Under the pieces are notes generated by a model that worked only from the letters and a program-made list of their open reading frames with translations, did not search any database and was not told the origin of the DNA. Source: Nocardiopsis alborubida (lineage in GTDB: Bacteria > Actinomycetota > Actinomycetes > Streptosporangiales > Streptosporangiaceae). From it: a stretch of DNA of 64,000 nucleotides. The stretch is from contig NZ_JAAXPG010000004.1 in assembly GCF_012396365.1 (NCBI RefSeq), positions 186,001 through 250,000 on the forward strand, written 5' to 3'. Positions 39,973 through 48,480 of this stretch are shown here, piece after piece (position 1 is the first letter of the stretch; each line of letters opens with the position of its first letter). Both the position numbers and the translations under genes were made by a program.

Positions 39973-41154
39973 CTAGAACGCGGTCAGCGTCACGTCGAGG
40001 GAGGCCGGCGCGTGGTCCTGGACGTAGGAGGCGAAGTTGGACACGTCGTCGAAGGCGAAGCCGTAGGCCTTGCCGTCCACGGTGTTCTCGTGGAAGACCG
40101 CGGCGTAGCGGTTGGTGGTCTCGTGGTCGTAGAAGGCCGCGGGGTCGGTGACCGGGTGCTCGGCGGTGTCCAGCAGCGTCGAGCGGTTGAACGCCGCGCC
40201 CAGGATCGCGGCCACCGGGCCGGTGATGCCGTCGTTGGGTGCCGCCAGGGCGCCGTCGCAGAAGAAGACGTCGCGGGTGGAGGGCTTGGGGACCGGGGCC
40301 ACGCCGCCGTCGAAGACCAGGTTGCCCGAGCCGTCCACACGGCCGGTGAAGGTCCCGGCGTTGGTGGTGACGCGCAGGTCGGTGGTGCTGTAGCGCTCCC
40401 AGACCTGGTCGATGTAGGAGTCGTAGTAGTCGGCGGGGAACAGCCCGGCGTCCAGCCCGTGCCCGGGAGCGATGACGAGTCCTCCGTCGCTCAGCACGAG
40501 CGACGAGAAGACGGGGTCGGCGGAGAGCGTGGCGAAGACCGCGTCGCGGCCGCCCGGCTTGAACGTGCCGGTGGTCTGGTCCGCCTCGCCCTGGAGGCGG
40601 ATGGCCAGCGGCACGCTGAACTGGTCCACCATGCTGGTGTTGCAGTACATGCCGGTCTCGTTGTGGGTGAACTCCACGGTGTCGTGGAGCACCCCGTGGC
40701 TGGGGTCGGACTCCACCCAGCCCGCCGGGTACTGGAGCGCGGGCCTGCCGTTGCCGTCGATGACGACCTTGAACCGGAGCTTGCCGCCGAGGGCGAAGTA
40801 CACCCGGCCGGACATGAACGGCAGGGTCAGCCCGCTGACCGAGTCCAGCGGGATCGAGTAGTCGGTGAACCCGTCGTCGGTGTTGTCGGACTCCGCGACC
40901 GGGTGCGCGACGCCGTCGGCGTCGACCCAGGCCTGCGTGTCCGTGGTCAGGTCGGTGCCCACGATGTAGACGCGGATCTCGCTGTCGGGGAAGGTCCCGG
41001 TCTCGTTGGTGACCCTCACCGGAAGGGCGCCGGCCTGGCTGACGCCCGAGGTGAGCTCGCCGCTGCTCTCCTCGCGGGAGCAACCGGTCGTGACGATCAG
41101 GGTGCTGACGGTGGCGAGTGACGCGCCGCCGAGGAACAGTCTTCGGTCGATCAT
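39973..41154 (-). CDS. Secreted GH64-like beta-1,3-glucanase
   Basis: A 393-aa exported protein with a signal (Tat-like DRRLFLGGAS, lipobox-like TTGC) and the glycoside hydrolase 64 / thaumatin-like fold: LPVRVTNETGTF, YFALGGKLRFKVVIDGNGRPALQYPAGW, VEFTHNETGMYCNTSMVDQFSVPLAIRL, YDSYIDQVWERYSTTDLRV, and AVFHENTVDGKAYGFAFDDVSNFASYVQ. GH64 enzymes release laminaripentaose from beta-1,3-glucan. It is the first gene of a pair with GH16. A CRP-like site lies 127-142 bp upstream. Confidence 0.88.
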   Translation of the reverse strand: MIDRRLFLGGASLATVSTLIVTTGCSREESSGELTSGVSQAGALPVRVTNETGTFPDSEIRVYIVGTDLTTDTQAWVDADGVAHPVAESDNTDDGFTDYSIPLDSVSGLTLPFMSGRVYFALGGKLRFKVVIDGNGRPALQYPAGWVESDPSHGVLHDTVEFTHNETGMYCNTSMVDQFSVPLAIRLQGEADQTTGTFKPGGRDAVFATLSADPVFSSLVLSDGGLVIAPGHGLDAGLFPADYYDSYIDQVWERYSTTDLRVTTNAGTFTGRVDGSGNLVFDGGVAPVPKPSTRDVFFCDGALAAPNDGITGPVAAILGAAFNRSTLLDTAEHPVTDPAAFYDHETTNRYAAVFHENTVDGKAYGFAFDDVSNFASYVQDHAPASLDVTLTAF

Positions 41155-41516
41155 GGGGGTCGCCTCACTGGAGGGGCTGGTAAGACGCGCCCAATCTGTC
41201 GATCGTCCAAGCGCCGCGTCAACCCGGGGTCACGGTCCGTCCGAGGCGTCTGCGTGTTCTTACTGGTAACAAAGTTGATATGTGACCCATGTCACACCAA
41301 AGCCGAACCATTTTCGGATCTGTGGGTGAACGTTTTCGGCGGATGGGCGTCCGTAGAAGTTCCCCCTGTGGTGGAAGTGCCGATGGGGGCTCACGGGGTT
41401 CCGCTCCGCCACAAAAGATGGCGGTCTTATGAACTTTTTCCTTTTTCGGGTGAATGGCGGAAGGCGTCCGGTCGAGCCGCCGACACGGCTCCGGTCCGCG
41501 CCTCCACGGCCCCGGC
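41155..41516. other. 362-bp region upstream of the glucanase operon
   Basis: No protein gene is supported. It contains the CRP-like palindrome and an AT-rich stretch with TTACTGGTAACAA. The right-hand half also holds the downstream flank of the leftward membrane protein gene. Confidence 0.4.
41281..41296. promoter_or_regulatory. CRP-type regulator site upstream of the glucanase operon
   Basis: TGTGACCCATGTCACA matches the CRP consensus TGTGA-N6-TCACA exactly, with an extra symmetric base pair. It lies 127-142 bp upstream of the GH64 start. CRP homologs bind this sequence in Mycobacterium and Streptomyces, so carbon-source or cAMP control of the glucanases is likely. Confidence 0.6.
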
Positions 41517-42680
41517 CTACGTCCTCGCGCCCTCGGCGGCCTCGACAGGCAGGGCGGTCCCCACCGGCTCGGCCGCTCCGACCTCCAGGGACCGGCCCGC
41601 CTCCAGCATCCGGCCGATCAGCTCGTCCCTGGCCTCCCTGACGGCGCGCGCGTTCAGGGCCTCGCCGTGCAGCTGGTCGGCGTTGCCGCCGTCGGAGTCC
41701 ACCTGGACGAGCAGCAGGTCGAGTTCGCGCTGGCGCTCCTCGACCCTCTGGACCTGCTCCCACTCGGTGTGCGCGGACAGGGCCTCCTCGACGGCGGCAC
41801 CGTAGTCCCGGATCGCGTCCACCCGTGCCGCCAGCTCCCGGTACACGTCCTCGTGCCGCTCGTGCTGCTGGTCCAGCACGGCGCGCACCCGGTCGGATAC
41901 GGCGTCGAGGGAGTCCGCCACGTACTCCTCCCTGATCCGCTCGTGCCGGTGCAGCAGCGAGGCGATCCGCCACTCCTCGGCGCGCAGGACCGACAGGGGC
42001 TGGGCCGCGTCGAAGGAGTCGCCCAGCCGCAGGTCCGCCTCCTCGACGGTCCCGATCGTCCTCTGCACGTCCAGCAGCAGGTCGGCGCCGTGCCGACCGA
42101 GGTTCGCGGGCACCAGGTAGCGGTCCGCGTGCGCCGCCGCCAGCCGGTCGCCCCGGGGCCACCACCACCCCGCCCACAGGGCGGCGGCCCCGTACACCGC
42201 GCCCGGCACGAACCAGTAGAGGTTGAAGGCCCACTCCGGTCCCGCCAGGGCGAGGAACCAGCTCGTCAGGGTGGCGGGCACGAAGGCCAGGGAGAACGCC
42301 TGCCAGGACCGGCGCCGCGAGGTCCGCGACAGCCACCGCGGCAGCAGGGACCGCGGGCGCACGCGGGTGACGGCGAGCCCGGCGGCGCCCACGACCCCGG
42401 CCTGCGCGAGCAGGCCCAGGAAGTACAGAGGGACCGACCACACCAGGAGGGGGCCGCTGACGAGCGTCCAGAGGAGGCTCAGCGCGGCCACCGCGGTCCC
42501 GCCCGCCGCCATGCGCGTCCGGTTCGGGAACCGGGGCTGCTTGGCCCAGGCCCGCTTCGAACGCAGGAAGGGCAGGTGCTTTCGGAGCCTTCCGGCGAGG
42601 CGGGGAGGGAGTGAGGGGTCCAGGACGGGGCGTGCGCCGTCACGCGTGCTGTCCGCGACCTTCCACCGGCTGTCCGACAC
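41517..42680 (-). CDS. Membrane protein with coiled-coil C-terminus, unknown function
   Basis: A 387-aa protein with four hydrophobic segments around residues 60-185 (GGTAVAALSLLWTLVSGPLLVW, LYFLGLLAQAGVVGAAGLAV, FSLAFVPATLTSWFLALAG, FVPGAVYGAAALWAGWW) and about 190 cytoplasmic residues of charged coiled-coil type (RHERIREEYVADSLDAVSDRVRAVLDQQHERHEDVYRELAARV). The GTG start at 42680 follows GAGAGGAG by eight bases. No family is recognised. It is transcribed toward the glucanase genes but a 362-bp gap separates them. Confidence 0.7.
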   Translation of the reverse strand: MSDSRWKVADSTRDGARPVLDPSLPPRLAGRLRKHLPFLRSKRAWAKQPRFPNRTRMAAGGTAVAALSLLWTLVSGPLLVWSVPLYFLGLLAQAGVVGAAGLAVTRVRPRSLLPRWLSRTSRRRSWQAFSLAFVPATLTSWFLALAGPEWAFNLYWFVPGAVYGAAALWAGWWWPRGDRLAAAHADRYLVPANLGRHGADLLLDVQRTIGTVEEADLRLGDSFDAAQPLSVLRAEEWRIASLLHRHERIREEYVADSLDAVSDRVRAVLDQQHERHEDVYRELAARVDAIRDYGAAVEEALSAHTEWEQVQRVEERQRELDLLLVQVDSDGGNADQLHGEALNARAVREARDELIGRMLEAGRSLEVGAAEPVGTALPVEAAEGART

Positions 42681-42832
42681 TGGTTCGGCTCCTCTCGCGT
42701 GCGGTTGCGCCGCGCTCGGCCCCTTCCGTTTCGGACACGCGTTTCGGACGCGCGGTTTCTCGGGAGGGTCCGCACCGCACGTTACCGCCCCGGCACGGAA
42801 TCCGTACCGGGGCGGTGGTCACGAGTCGCGCC

Positions 42833-44089
42833 TCAACCCGAGACGGCCTCCTCCACGGCGGCCGCCCACAGCGACACCGCGCTGTCGACCTGGTCGCCGT
42901 CGACGATGAGCGGCGGGATCATCCGCACCACGTTCCCCTCGGGGGCGCAGGTGAGCAGCAGGAGCCCGTGCCTGGCCGCGGCCTGCTGGGCGCGCAGTGC
43001 GGTGGCGCCGTCCGGCGTCCCGTCGGCGGCGGTGAACTCGTTGCCGAGCATCAGCCCCCGGCCGCGCACGTCGCCGATGACCGGGTTGGCCTCCGCCACC
43101 TTCTCCAGGCCCAGGCGCAGCCGCTCGCCCATGCGCGCGGAGTTCTCCACCAGGCCCTCCTCCTGGATCACGTCCAGGGTGGCCAGGGCGGCGGCGCAGG
43201 ACACCGCGTTGCCGCCGTAGGTCCCGCCCTGGGAGCCCGGCCAGGCCTTCTCCATGATCGCGGAGGGCGCGGCGATCGCCGACAGCGGGAAGCCGCTGGC
43301 CAGTCCCTTGGCGGTGATGACCACGTCCGGCCGGATGCCCGAGGGCTCGTGGCCCCAGAACGTGCCCGTGCGCCCGAAGCCGGTCTGCACCTCGTCCGCG
43401 ACCAGCAGGAACCCGTGCCGGTCGGCGCGCTCGCGCAGCCCCTGGAGGAAGGCCGCGGGCACCGGCACGTACCCGCCCTCGCCCAGCACCGGCTCGATGA
43501 ACACGGCGGCCGTGTCCCTGGGCGAGGTCACCGTGGAGAACAGGTAGTCCAGCTCGCGCAGCGCGTACGCGACCGCGTCGGCCTCGGACACGCCCAGCCG
43601 GTAGGCGTACGGGAACGGCGAGACCACCACACCGGGCATCAGCGGGCCGATGCCCGCGCGGATCTTGACCCCGGACGTGGTCAGCGACGCGGCGCCCATG
43701 GTGCGTCCGTGGAAGGACCCCTGGAACACGATGACGTTCTGCCGGCCGGTCGCCTGCCGGGCCAGCCGCAGGGCGGCCTCGACGGCCTCGCTGCCCGAGT
43801 TCACGTAGAACAGCCGGTCGAGCCCGGCGGGCAGCACCTCGCCCAGCCGCTCGGTGAGCCGCAGCAGCGGCCGGTGCATCACGGTGGTGTACTGGCCGTG
43901 GACCAGGGTCCCCACCTGCTCCCGCGCGGCGGCCACGACGCGGGGGTGGCAGTGGCCGGTGCTGGTGACGCCGATGCCGGCGGTGAAGTCGAGATAGCGG
44001 CGGTCGTCCTCGTCGTAGATGTAGGCGCCCTCGCCTCGGGCGGCGACGACCGGTGTCGCCTGCTTGAGGATCGGGGAGAGCTCCGCCAT
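42833..44089 (-). CDS. gabT: 4-aminobutyrate aminotransferase
   Basis: A 418-aa PLP enzyme of class III aminotransferases that converts GABA and 2-oxoglutarate to succinic semialdehyde and glutamate. Signatures include TGHCHPRVVAAAREQ, FYVNSGSEAVEAALRLAR, FQGSFHGRTMGAASLTTS, the PLP-Asp region LLVADEVQTGFGRTG and the Lys motif VVITAKGLASGFPLSAI. ATG 44089 is the conserved MAELSPILKQATP start. It is divergent from gabD with the palindrome GATTGTTGACAATC between them. Some members accept other omega-amino acids; the substrate in this cluster may not be GABA itself. Confidence 0.9.
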   Translation of the reverse strand: MAELSPILKQATPVVAARGEGAYIYDEDDRRYLDFTAGIGVTSTGHCHPRVVAAAREQVGTLVHGQYTTVMHRPLLRLTERLGEVLPAGLDRLFYVNSGSEAVEAALRLARQATGRQNVIVFQGSFHGRTMGAASLTTSGVKIRAGIGPLMPGVVVSPFPYAYRLGVSEADAVAYALRELDYLFSTVTSPRDTAAVFIEPVLGEGGYVPVPAAFLQGLRERADRHGFLLVADEVQTGFGRTGTFWGHEPSGIRPDVVITAKGLASGFPLSAIAAPSAIMEKAWPGSQGGTYGGNAVSCAAALATLDVIQEEGLVENSARMGERLRLGLEKVAEANPVIGDVRGRGLMLGNEFTAADGTPDGATALRAQQAAARHGLLLLTCAPEGNVVRMIPPLIVDGDQVDSAVSLWAAAVEEAVSG

Positions 44090-44123
44090 GCGTGGCCTCG
44101 ATTCCGTGTCGCGTGTTCCGTAG

Positions 44124-44137
44124 GATTGTTGACAATC
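44124..44137. promoter_or_regulatory. GntR-type operator between gabT and gabD
   Basis: GATTGTTGACAATC is a perfect palindrome with a 2-bp centre, identical to those at 49154 and 49277. It contains TTGACA in the plus direction, which would serve as the gabD -35 box. The TTGTNNACAA core matches operators of FCD-type GntR repressors. Confidence 0.7.
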
Positions 44138-44235
44138 GACGCTGCTATGGAAACATCCGTGCGGCGACGGTGTCCAGTGGACGCACGTTGGGCAGTTCTG
44201 ACCACAGGCCGATTCTCGACCGGGGAGTAGCGAAC

Positions 44236-45699
44236 ATGTCGGATCAGGAAGCACGGGTCGTCGCGCAGGTGGACAAGAGGCTGTTCATCGGCGGGACGTG
44301 GCGCGACGCCGCCTCCGGGGGCTCCTTCGAGGTGGAGGACCCCTCCACCCGCGAGGTGCTCTGCGAGGTCGCGGACGCGGGGAAGGAGGACGCGCTCGAC
44401 GCCCTGGACGCGGCGCACCGGGCACAGGCCGACTGGATGCGCACGGCGCCCAGGGACCGCGGCGAGATCCTGTACCGGGGCTACGAGCTGCTGATGGAGC
44501 GCAGGGAGGACCTGGCGGTCCTGATGACCCTGGAGATGGGCAAGCCCCTCGCCGAGGCGAAGGGGGAGATCGCCTACGCCGCCGAGTTCCTGCGCTGGTT
44601 CTCCGAGGAGGCCGTGCGCATCGAGGGGAGGTTCTCCACCTCTCCCGACGGCAAGTCCCGCTTCCTGGTCATGCGGCAGGCGGTCGGCCCCTGCATGCTC
44701 ATCACCCCCTGGAACTTCCCCATGGCGATGGGCACCCGCAAGATCGGCCCCGCCATCGCCGCGGGGTGCACCATGGTCCTCAAGCCCGCCCACCAGACGC
44801 CCCTGTCCGCCCTCGCCCTGGCGGGGATCCTCTCCGAGGCCGGGCTCCCCGAGGGCGTCCTCAGCGTCATCCCCACCACGGACCCGGGCTCGGTCACCGA
44901 GCCCCTGCTCAGCGACGGGCGCATCCGCAAGGTCTCCTTCACGGGCTCCACCGCCGTGGGCCGCAAACTCCTCGAACAGAGCGCCGGGCAGGTCCTGCGC
45001 ACCTCCATGGAACTGGGCGGCAACGCGCCCTTCCTGGTCTTCGACGACGCCGACATGGACGCCGCCGTGGACGGCGCGATGCTCGCCAAGATGCGCAACA
45101 TCGGCGAGGCCTGCACGGCCGCCAACCGCATCTACGCCCAGGCGGGCGTCGCCGAGGAGTTCGCCGAGCGACTCAGCCGCCGCATGGGCGCGCTGCGCCT
45201 GGGCCGCGGCGTGGACGAGGGCGTCGACGTGGGCCCGCTCATCGACGACAAGGCCCGCGACAAGGTGCAGGGCCTGGTGGACGACGCCGTCGGCAAGGGG
45301 GCCCGCGTGCTGGTCGGCGGCGGACCCGGTGACGGTCCGGGCCACTTCTACCAGCCCACCGTGCTCGCCGACGTGCCCTTCGAGGCCGAGCTGTCCACCA
45401 CCGAGATCTTCGGCCCGGTGGCCCCGGTGCTGCCCTTCGAGACCGAGGACGAGGTCCTGAGGGCCGCCAACGACACCGAGTACGGCCTGGTCAGCTACGT
45501 CTACACCCGCGACCTCAACCGGGCGCTGCGGGTCAGCGAGAACCTGGAGACCGGCATGGTCGGCCTCAACCAGGGCGTGGTCTCCAACCCGGCCGCGCCC
45601 TTCGGCGGGGTCAAGCACTCCGGTCTGGGCCGCGAGGGCGGCCGGGTCGGCATCGATGAATTCCTCGAAACCAAGTACGTCGGGATCGGCGGAATCTGA
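44236..45699 (+). CDS. gabD: NAD(P)-dependent succinate-semialdehyde dehydrogenase
   Basis: A 487-aa aldehyde dehydrogenase that oxidises succinic semialdehyde to succinate. Catalytic residues are in place: general base E259 (SMELGGNAPF) and nucleophile C293 (GEACTAANR). Other ALDH signatures include LITPWNFPMAMGTRKIGPAIAAGC and GFTGSTAVGRKL-like VSFTGSTAVGRKLL. GGGGAG precedes ATG 44236. It is divergently paired with gabT and probably controlled by the shared palindrome, so the two form the last steps of a GABA-type pathway fed by the cluster at 46-52 kb. Confidence 0.92.
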   Translation: MSDQEARVVAQVDKRLFIGGTWRDAASGGSFEVEDPSTREVLCEVADAGKEDALDALDAAHRAQADWMRTAPRDRGEILYRGYELLMERREDLAVLMTLEMGKPLAEAKGEIAYAAEFLRWFSEEAVRIEGRFSTSPDGKSRFLVMRQAVGPCMLITPWNFPMAMGTRKIGPAIAAGCTMVLKPAHQTPLSALALAGILSEAGLPEGVLSVIPTTDPGSVTEPLLSDGRIRKVSFTGSTAVGRKLLEQSAGQVLRTSMELGGNAPFLVFDDADMDAAVDGAMLAKMRNIGEACTAANRIYAQAGVAEEFAERLSRRMGALRLGRGVDEGVDVGPLIDDKARDKVQGLVDDAVGKGARVLVGGGPGDGPGHFYQPTVLADVPFEAELSTTEIFGPVAPVLPFETEDEVLRAANDTEYGLVSYVYTRDLNRALRVSENLETGMVGLNQGVVSNPAAPFGGVKHSGLGREGGRVGIDEFLETKYVGIGGI

Positions 45700-45764
45700 C
45701 CGGACATCCGGGTAATCCGGGGGTTCGCCTGTGCCCCGGGCGCGGCACCGCCTACGCTCGCTCC

Positions 45765-45941
45765 ATGGGCACACGGATTCCCGACGACGGCGACACCGCC
45801 GCCGCTCTGGCCTCCGTCAGGGCGGCGGGCGGTGAACCGTCGCCGGAGGCACGGGCGGACCTGGAGCGGGTCGCACGCGGTGAGATGAGCTTCGAGGAGG
45901 CCAGGGAGCGCATCCTGGCCAGGTACCAGTTGCGGGGGTGA
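45765..45941 (+). CDS. VbhA-like (Fic antitoxin type) small protein
   Basis: A 58-aa protein reading ...ALASVRAAGGEPSPEARADLERVARGEMSFEEARERILARY..., which matches VbhA-type antitoxins of Fic AMP-transferases. In known VbhA proteins an S-x-x-x-E-G helix places Glu against the Fic active site; the equivalent segment here, SVRAAG, has Ala in its place. No Fic gene follows; instead a copy of the dispersed repeat starts 18 bp later. No clear ribosome site precedes ATG 45765. It may be an orphan or decaying antitoxin. Confidence 0.55.
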   Translation: MGTRIPDDGDTAAALASVRAAGGEPSPEARADLERVARGEMSFEEARERILARYQLRG

Positions 45942-45958
45942 GGGAACAGGTGCGCTCG

Positions 45959-46012
45959 CGCCCCTGTTCGCCGTGGTCTTGTACTCGTAGCGGGGTTCGA
46001 GCGCCGACATCG
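45959..46012. repeat. Dispersed repeat copy 2
   Basis: About 90 percent identical to 15887-15938, from CGCCCCTGTTCGCC through CGACATCG. The right arm of the inverted repeat seen in copy 1 is missing here, so this copy cannot form that hairpin. On the minus strand it begins MSALEPRYEYK at 46010. It lies in the 217-bp region between the VbhA-like gene and the GntR gene. Confidence 0.75.
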
Positions 46013-46158
46013 TCTAGGACGCGGGCCAGGGCCCTTGCGTCACACCGGTGACGCTTCCGGCCGGTGCGGTTCGGGAGTCGGCACGGGCGCGACCGTGCCC
46101 CGAGGGACGCTCCAGGCGTCGGTGCCGGGCACCGGACGGGCGAGTCCGCCCCCGCGGC

Positions 46159-46842
46159 CTAGGCCTCGGGGGCGGACTCCCCGCCCCCGCCGTTGATGCG
46201 CTCGACCGTGTCCACCATGTGCGCCTCGATCAGGCGCAGCAGCTCCTCCTCAGCCCCGTCCACGATCGCGTCGAGGAGGCGGCGGTGCTCGTCCAGGAGC
46301 TCCTCCGGCTCCGGGTACACGTCCTGCATCACCGTGAGGCACATCCGGGTCTCCACCAGCAGCGTCTGCGCCATGCGCTCCAGGCGGCTGTTGCCCGCGC
46401 AGCTGACGAGGGTCTGGTGGAAGGCCTGGTCGGCGTCGCTCATGGCGTTGCGGTCGCGGCCCGCCGCCGCGGCGGCGAGCCGCTCCACGGCCGGGGTGAG
46501 GCGGGCGACCGCCTCGCCCCGGTTGCCGCGCATGATGAGCTCGCACGCGGCCCGCTCGACGGCGAGCCGGGCCACGTAGACGTCGCGCACGTCCGCCGGG
46601 GTGAGCTCGCGCACGAACAGGCCCCTGTGCCGTTCGCTGCGCAGCAGCCCCTCCTGCACCAGACGCTGCATCGCCTCCCGCAGGGGGCCGCGGCTCACCC
46701 CGAGCTGGCCGGCCAGTTCGGACTCGCCGAGCTGGTCCCCCGGCGAGAGTGAGCCGTACATGATCGCGGACCGCAGCTGGTCGGCGATCAGCTCGGCGGT
46801 GGACCGGCGGGGCACGGGTCTGAGCTGGCCTGGGACGGGCAT
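46159..46842 (-). CDS. GntR family regulator (FCD), candidate regulator of the gab cluster
   Basis: A 227-aa transcription factor. The winged helix (STAELIADQLRSAIMYGSLSPGDQLGESELAGQLGVSRGPLREAMQRLVQEGLL) is followed by a helical FCD domain (RLAVERAACELIM, DQAFHQTLVSCAGNSRL, DEHRRLLDAIVDGAEEELLRLIEAHM) with metal-binding histidines and an Asp. It is the last gene of the operon DUF3830-isomerase-isomerase-gntR. The nearby palindromes GATTGTTGACAATC are of the kind FCD proteins bind, so it is the likely repressor of the whole regulon. Confidence 0.9.
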   Translation of the reverse strand: MPVPGQLRPVPRRSTAELIADQLRSAIMYGSLSPGDQLGESELAGQLGVSRGPLREAMQRLVQEGLLRSERHRGLFVRELTPADVRDVYVARLAVERAACELIMRGNRGEAVARLTPAVERLAAAAAGRDRNAMSDADQAFHQTLVSCAGNSRLERMAQTLLVETRMCLTVMQDVYPEPEELLDEHRRLLDAIVDGAEEELLRLIEAHMVDTVERINGGGGESAPEA

Positions 46843-46896
46843 GGCCGCCCTCCTCTCGGATCGGGGACGGGACGCGAAGCGGGCGCGTCGTCGAGG

Positions 46897-47649
46897 TTAA
46901 CGGGGCGCCAGGACGCTGTTGACCGCGGCCGAACCCGAACGGAACAGCGTGCCCGGCCCGGAGCCCCGGCCCGCGGTCGCCCCCGCCAGGCGCAGGCCCT
47001 CCCACACGCTCACCTGGTTGGCGGTGAGCACGGTCTTGCCCAGCAGCGCCTCCAGCGGGTCGATGAGGTGGGCGCTGTGCAGGGCGGTGTCCGGCACCAG
47101 GACGGCCTCGGCGCGCTGGTGGTCGTTGGAGATGACGAAGTCCAGGGCGTCGTCCGGGTCCAGGGCGCCGACCTCGGCGGCGGTGGCGATGCCGTGGCTG
47201 GCCAGCGACAGCACGGTCACCCCCGCCTCGGTGAGGAACTCCACGAACCGCTGGGCGATGTCGTCGGGGTAGGTGGCGGCGATCGCCACCCGCGAGACGC
47301 GCAGCTGGCTCAGCGCGTGCACGAAGGCGAACGAGGTGCTCGACGACGGCGCCCCCGCGTGCTGGCGCACCCCCTCGACCTGCCTGCGGGCGCCCTCCCA
47401 GCCGAACACGAAGCTGCCGCTGGTGCAGGCCCACACCGCGGCCTCCACCTCCATCATGGCCAGCTCCTGGGCGCCCTTGGCGAGCACGTCCTCGCCGCCG
47501 ACGTCGAGCAGGGCGTCCACCCGGTGGGCGTCCTCGCGCATGAGCGTGTGCACCACGGGGAGCTCGACGCCCCCTCCGAGCAGGCCCTCGAAGGCCTTGT
47601 AGTCGTCCTCGGCACTGAATCCGGGGTAGAGGAATCCGACTCGGGTCAA
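46897..47649 (-). CDS. Maleate isomerase / Asp-Glu racemase family protein (1)
   Basis: A 250-aa enzyme of the Asp/Glu racemase superfamily, maleate cis-trans isomerase branch. The first active-site region keeps Cys (C75 in AVWACTSGSF). The second active-site position, where the paralog next door has SCT (C211), is Asp (D187 in VPDTAL), so one of the usual catalytic pair is absent. The TTG start at 47649 is supported by AAGGAGAG four bases upstream. It follows the paralog by 30 bp. It may be a decarboxylase-like or heteromeric partner rather than a racemase. Confidence 0.85.
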   Translation of the reverse strand: MTRVGFLYPGFSAEDDYKAFEGLLGGGVELPVVHTLMREDAHRVDALLDVGGEDVLAKGAQELAMMEVEAAVWACTSGSFVFGWEGARRQVEGVRQHAGAPSSSTSFAFVHALSQLRVSRVAIAATYPDDIAQRFVEFLTEAGVTVLSLASHGIATAAEVGALDPDDALDFVISNDHQRAEAVLVPDTALHSAHLIDPLEALLGKTVLTANQVSVWEGLRLAGATAGRGSGPGTLFRSGSAAVNSVLAPR

Positions 47650-47679
47650 GTGGCTCTCCTTTGCGTCACGTCCCGCGCA

Positions 47680-48480
47680 TCACGCGGCACTCGGTGCGGC
47701 GACGTCGATCAGGCTCTGTCCGTGGGCCACGGCCTGGCGGCCCGCGGCCCTCATCACGGCCCACATGGTCACCTGGTTGGCCGCGATCACCGGTTTGCCC
47801 AGCTCGCGTTCCAGGGGCGCGATGATGTCGTAGGTGAGCACGTTGGTGCAGCTGATGAACACGGCCTGGGCGTCGGGGCGGTCCACCGAGTGCACCGCCT
47901 CGGACACCTCGGCGTAGGTCACCCGCCAGATGTGGCTGAGCAGGCCCAGCCCCACGCTGGAGGTCACGGCGACGCGGTGCTCGGCGAGGTAGGCCAGGAG
48001 CCGGTCGGTCACGCTGTCCACGTAGGGCGTGACGACGGCGATCCGGTCGGCGCCGAGCGCGTCCAGGGCCTGGACCAGCGCCCCGGACGTGGTGACGGCG
48101 GCGGGCGCCCCGGCGTCCACCATGGCCTGGTGCAGGCGCCGCTCACCCCGGGCGCCGTGCACGAAGCTGCCCGAGGCGCACGCGTACCCGATGGCCAGGG
48201 GCTCGGGGGCGAGCAGCGCGCGGACCGCCGGGTCCACGTGCTCCTCCCGGCACAGGGCGGCGGCCTGGTCGACCGTCACCGGTACGTGTACGTACGGCAA
48301 CCGCGTGACGTGCAGCGAGACGTCGTCGGGCGTCCAGCGCCAGAGTTCGCGGTCGAGCGCGAAGTCGTAGGGCGCGATGACGCCGACTCCCGCCTGCCAC
48401 GGCGTCCGCGTGCTCGCGGCCAGTTCGACGACCTGCCGCTGCGCGTCGGTGCCGTTCGTGTGCTCTCCGTCGGTCCGCAT
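47680..48480 (-). CDS. Maleate isomerase / Asp-Glu racemase family protein (2)
   Basis: A 266-aa paralog of the downstream protein. Both active-site cysteines are present: C101 (IGYACASGSF) and C211 (FISCTNVLTY), the pattern of maleate cis-trans isomerases and Asp/Glu racemases. An N-terminal extension of 30 residues precedes the fold. It lies 115 bp after the DUF3830 gene. The substrate in this cluster is unknown; a C4-C5 dicarboxylate or its amide is plausible from the neighbouring amidase. Confidence 0.87.
   Translation of the reverse strand: MRTDGEHTNGTDAQRQVVELAASTRTPWQAGVGVIAPYDFALDRELWRWTPDDVSLHVTRLPYVHVPVTVDQAAALCREEHVDPAVRALLAPEPLAIGYACASGSFVHGARGERRLHQAMVDAGAPAAVTTSGALVQALDALGADRIAVVTPYVDSVTDRLLAYLAEHRVAVTSSVGLGLLSHIWRVTYAEVSEAVHSVDRPDAQAVFISCTNVLTYDIIAPLERELGKPVIAANQVTMWAVMRAAGRQAVAHGQSLIDVAAPSAA

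Noticed and set aside
40389..40402. Half CebR-like site (AGCGCTCCCA) inside the GH64 gene
   Set aside because: It lies in coding sequence (WERYSTT), lacks the other half, and is most likely chance.
39047..41083. A 678-codon frame on the minus strand overlapping both glucanase genes
   Set aside because: It runs through two well-supported genes and their gap in a different phase, with Arg-rich low-complexity sequence.
38785..41121. A 778-codon plus-strand frame opposite the glucanases
   Set aside because: A Val/Gly/His-rich antisense shadow of the real genes, without ribosome site or family.
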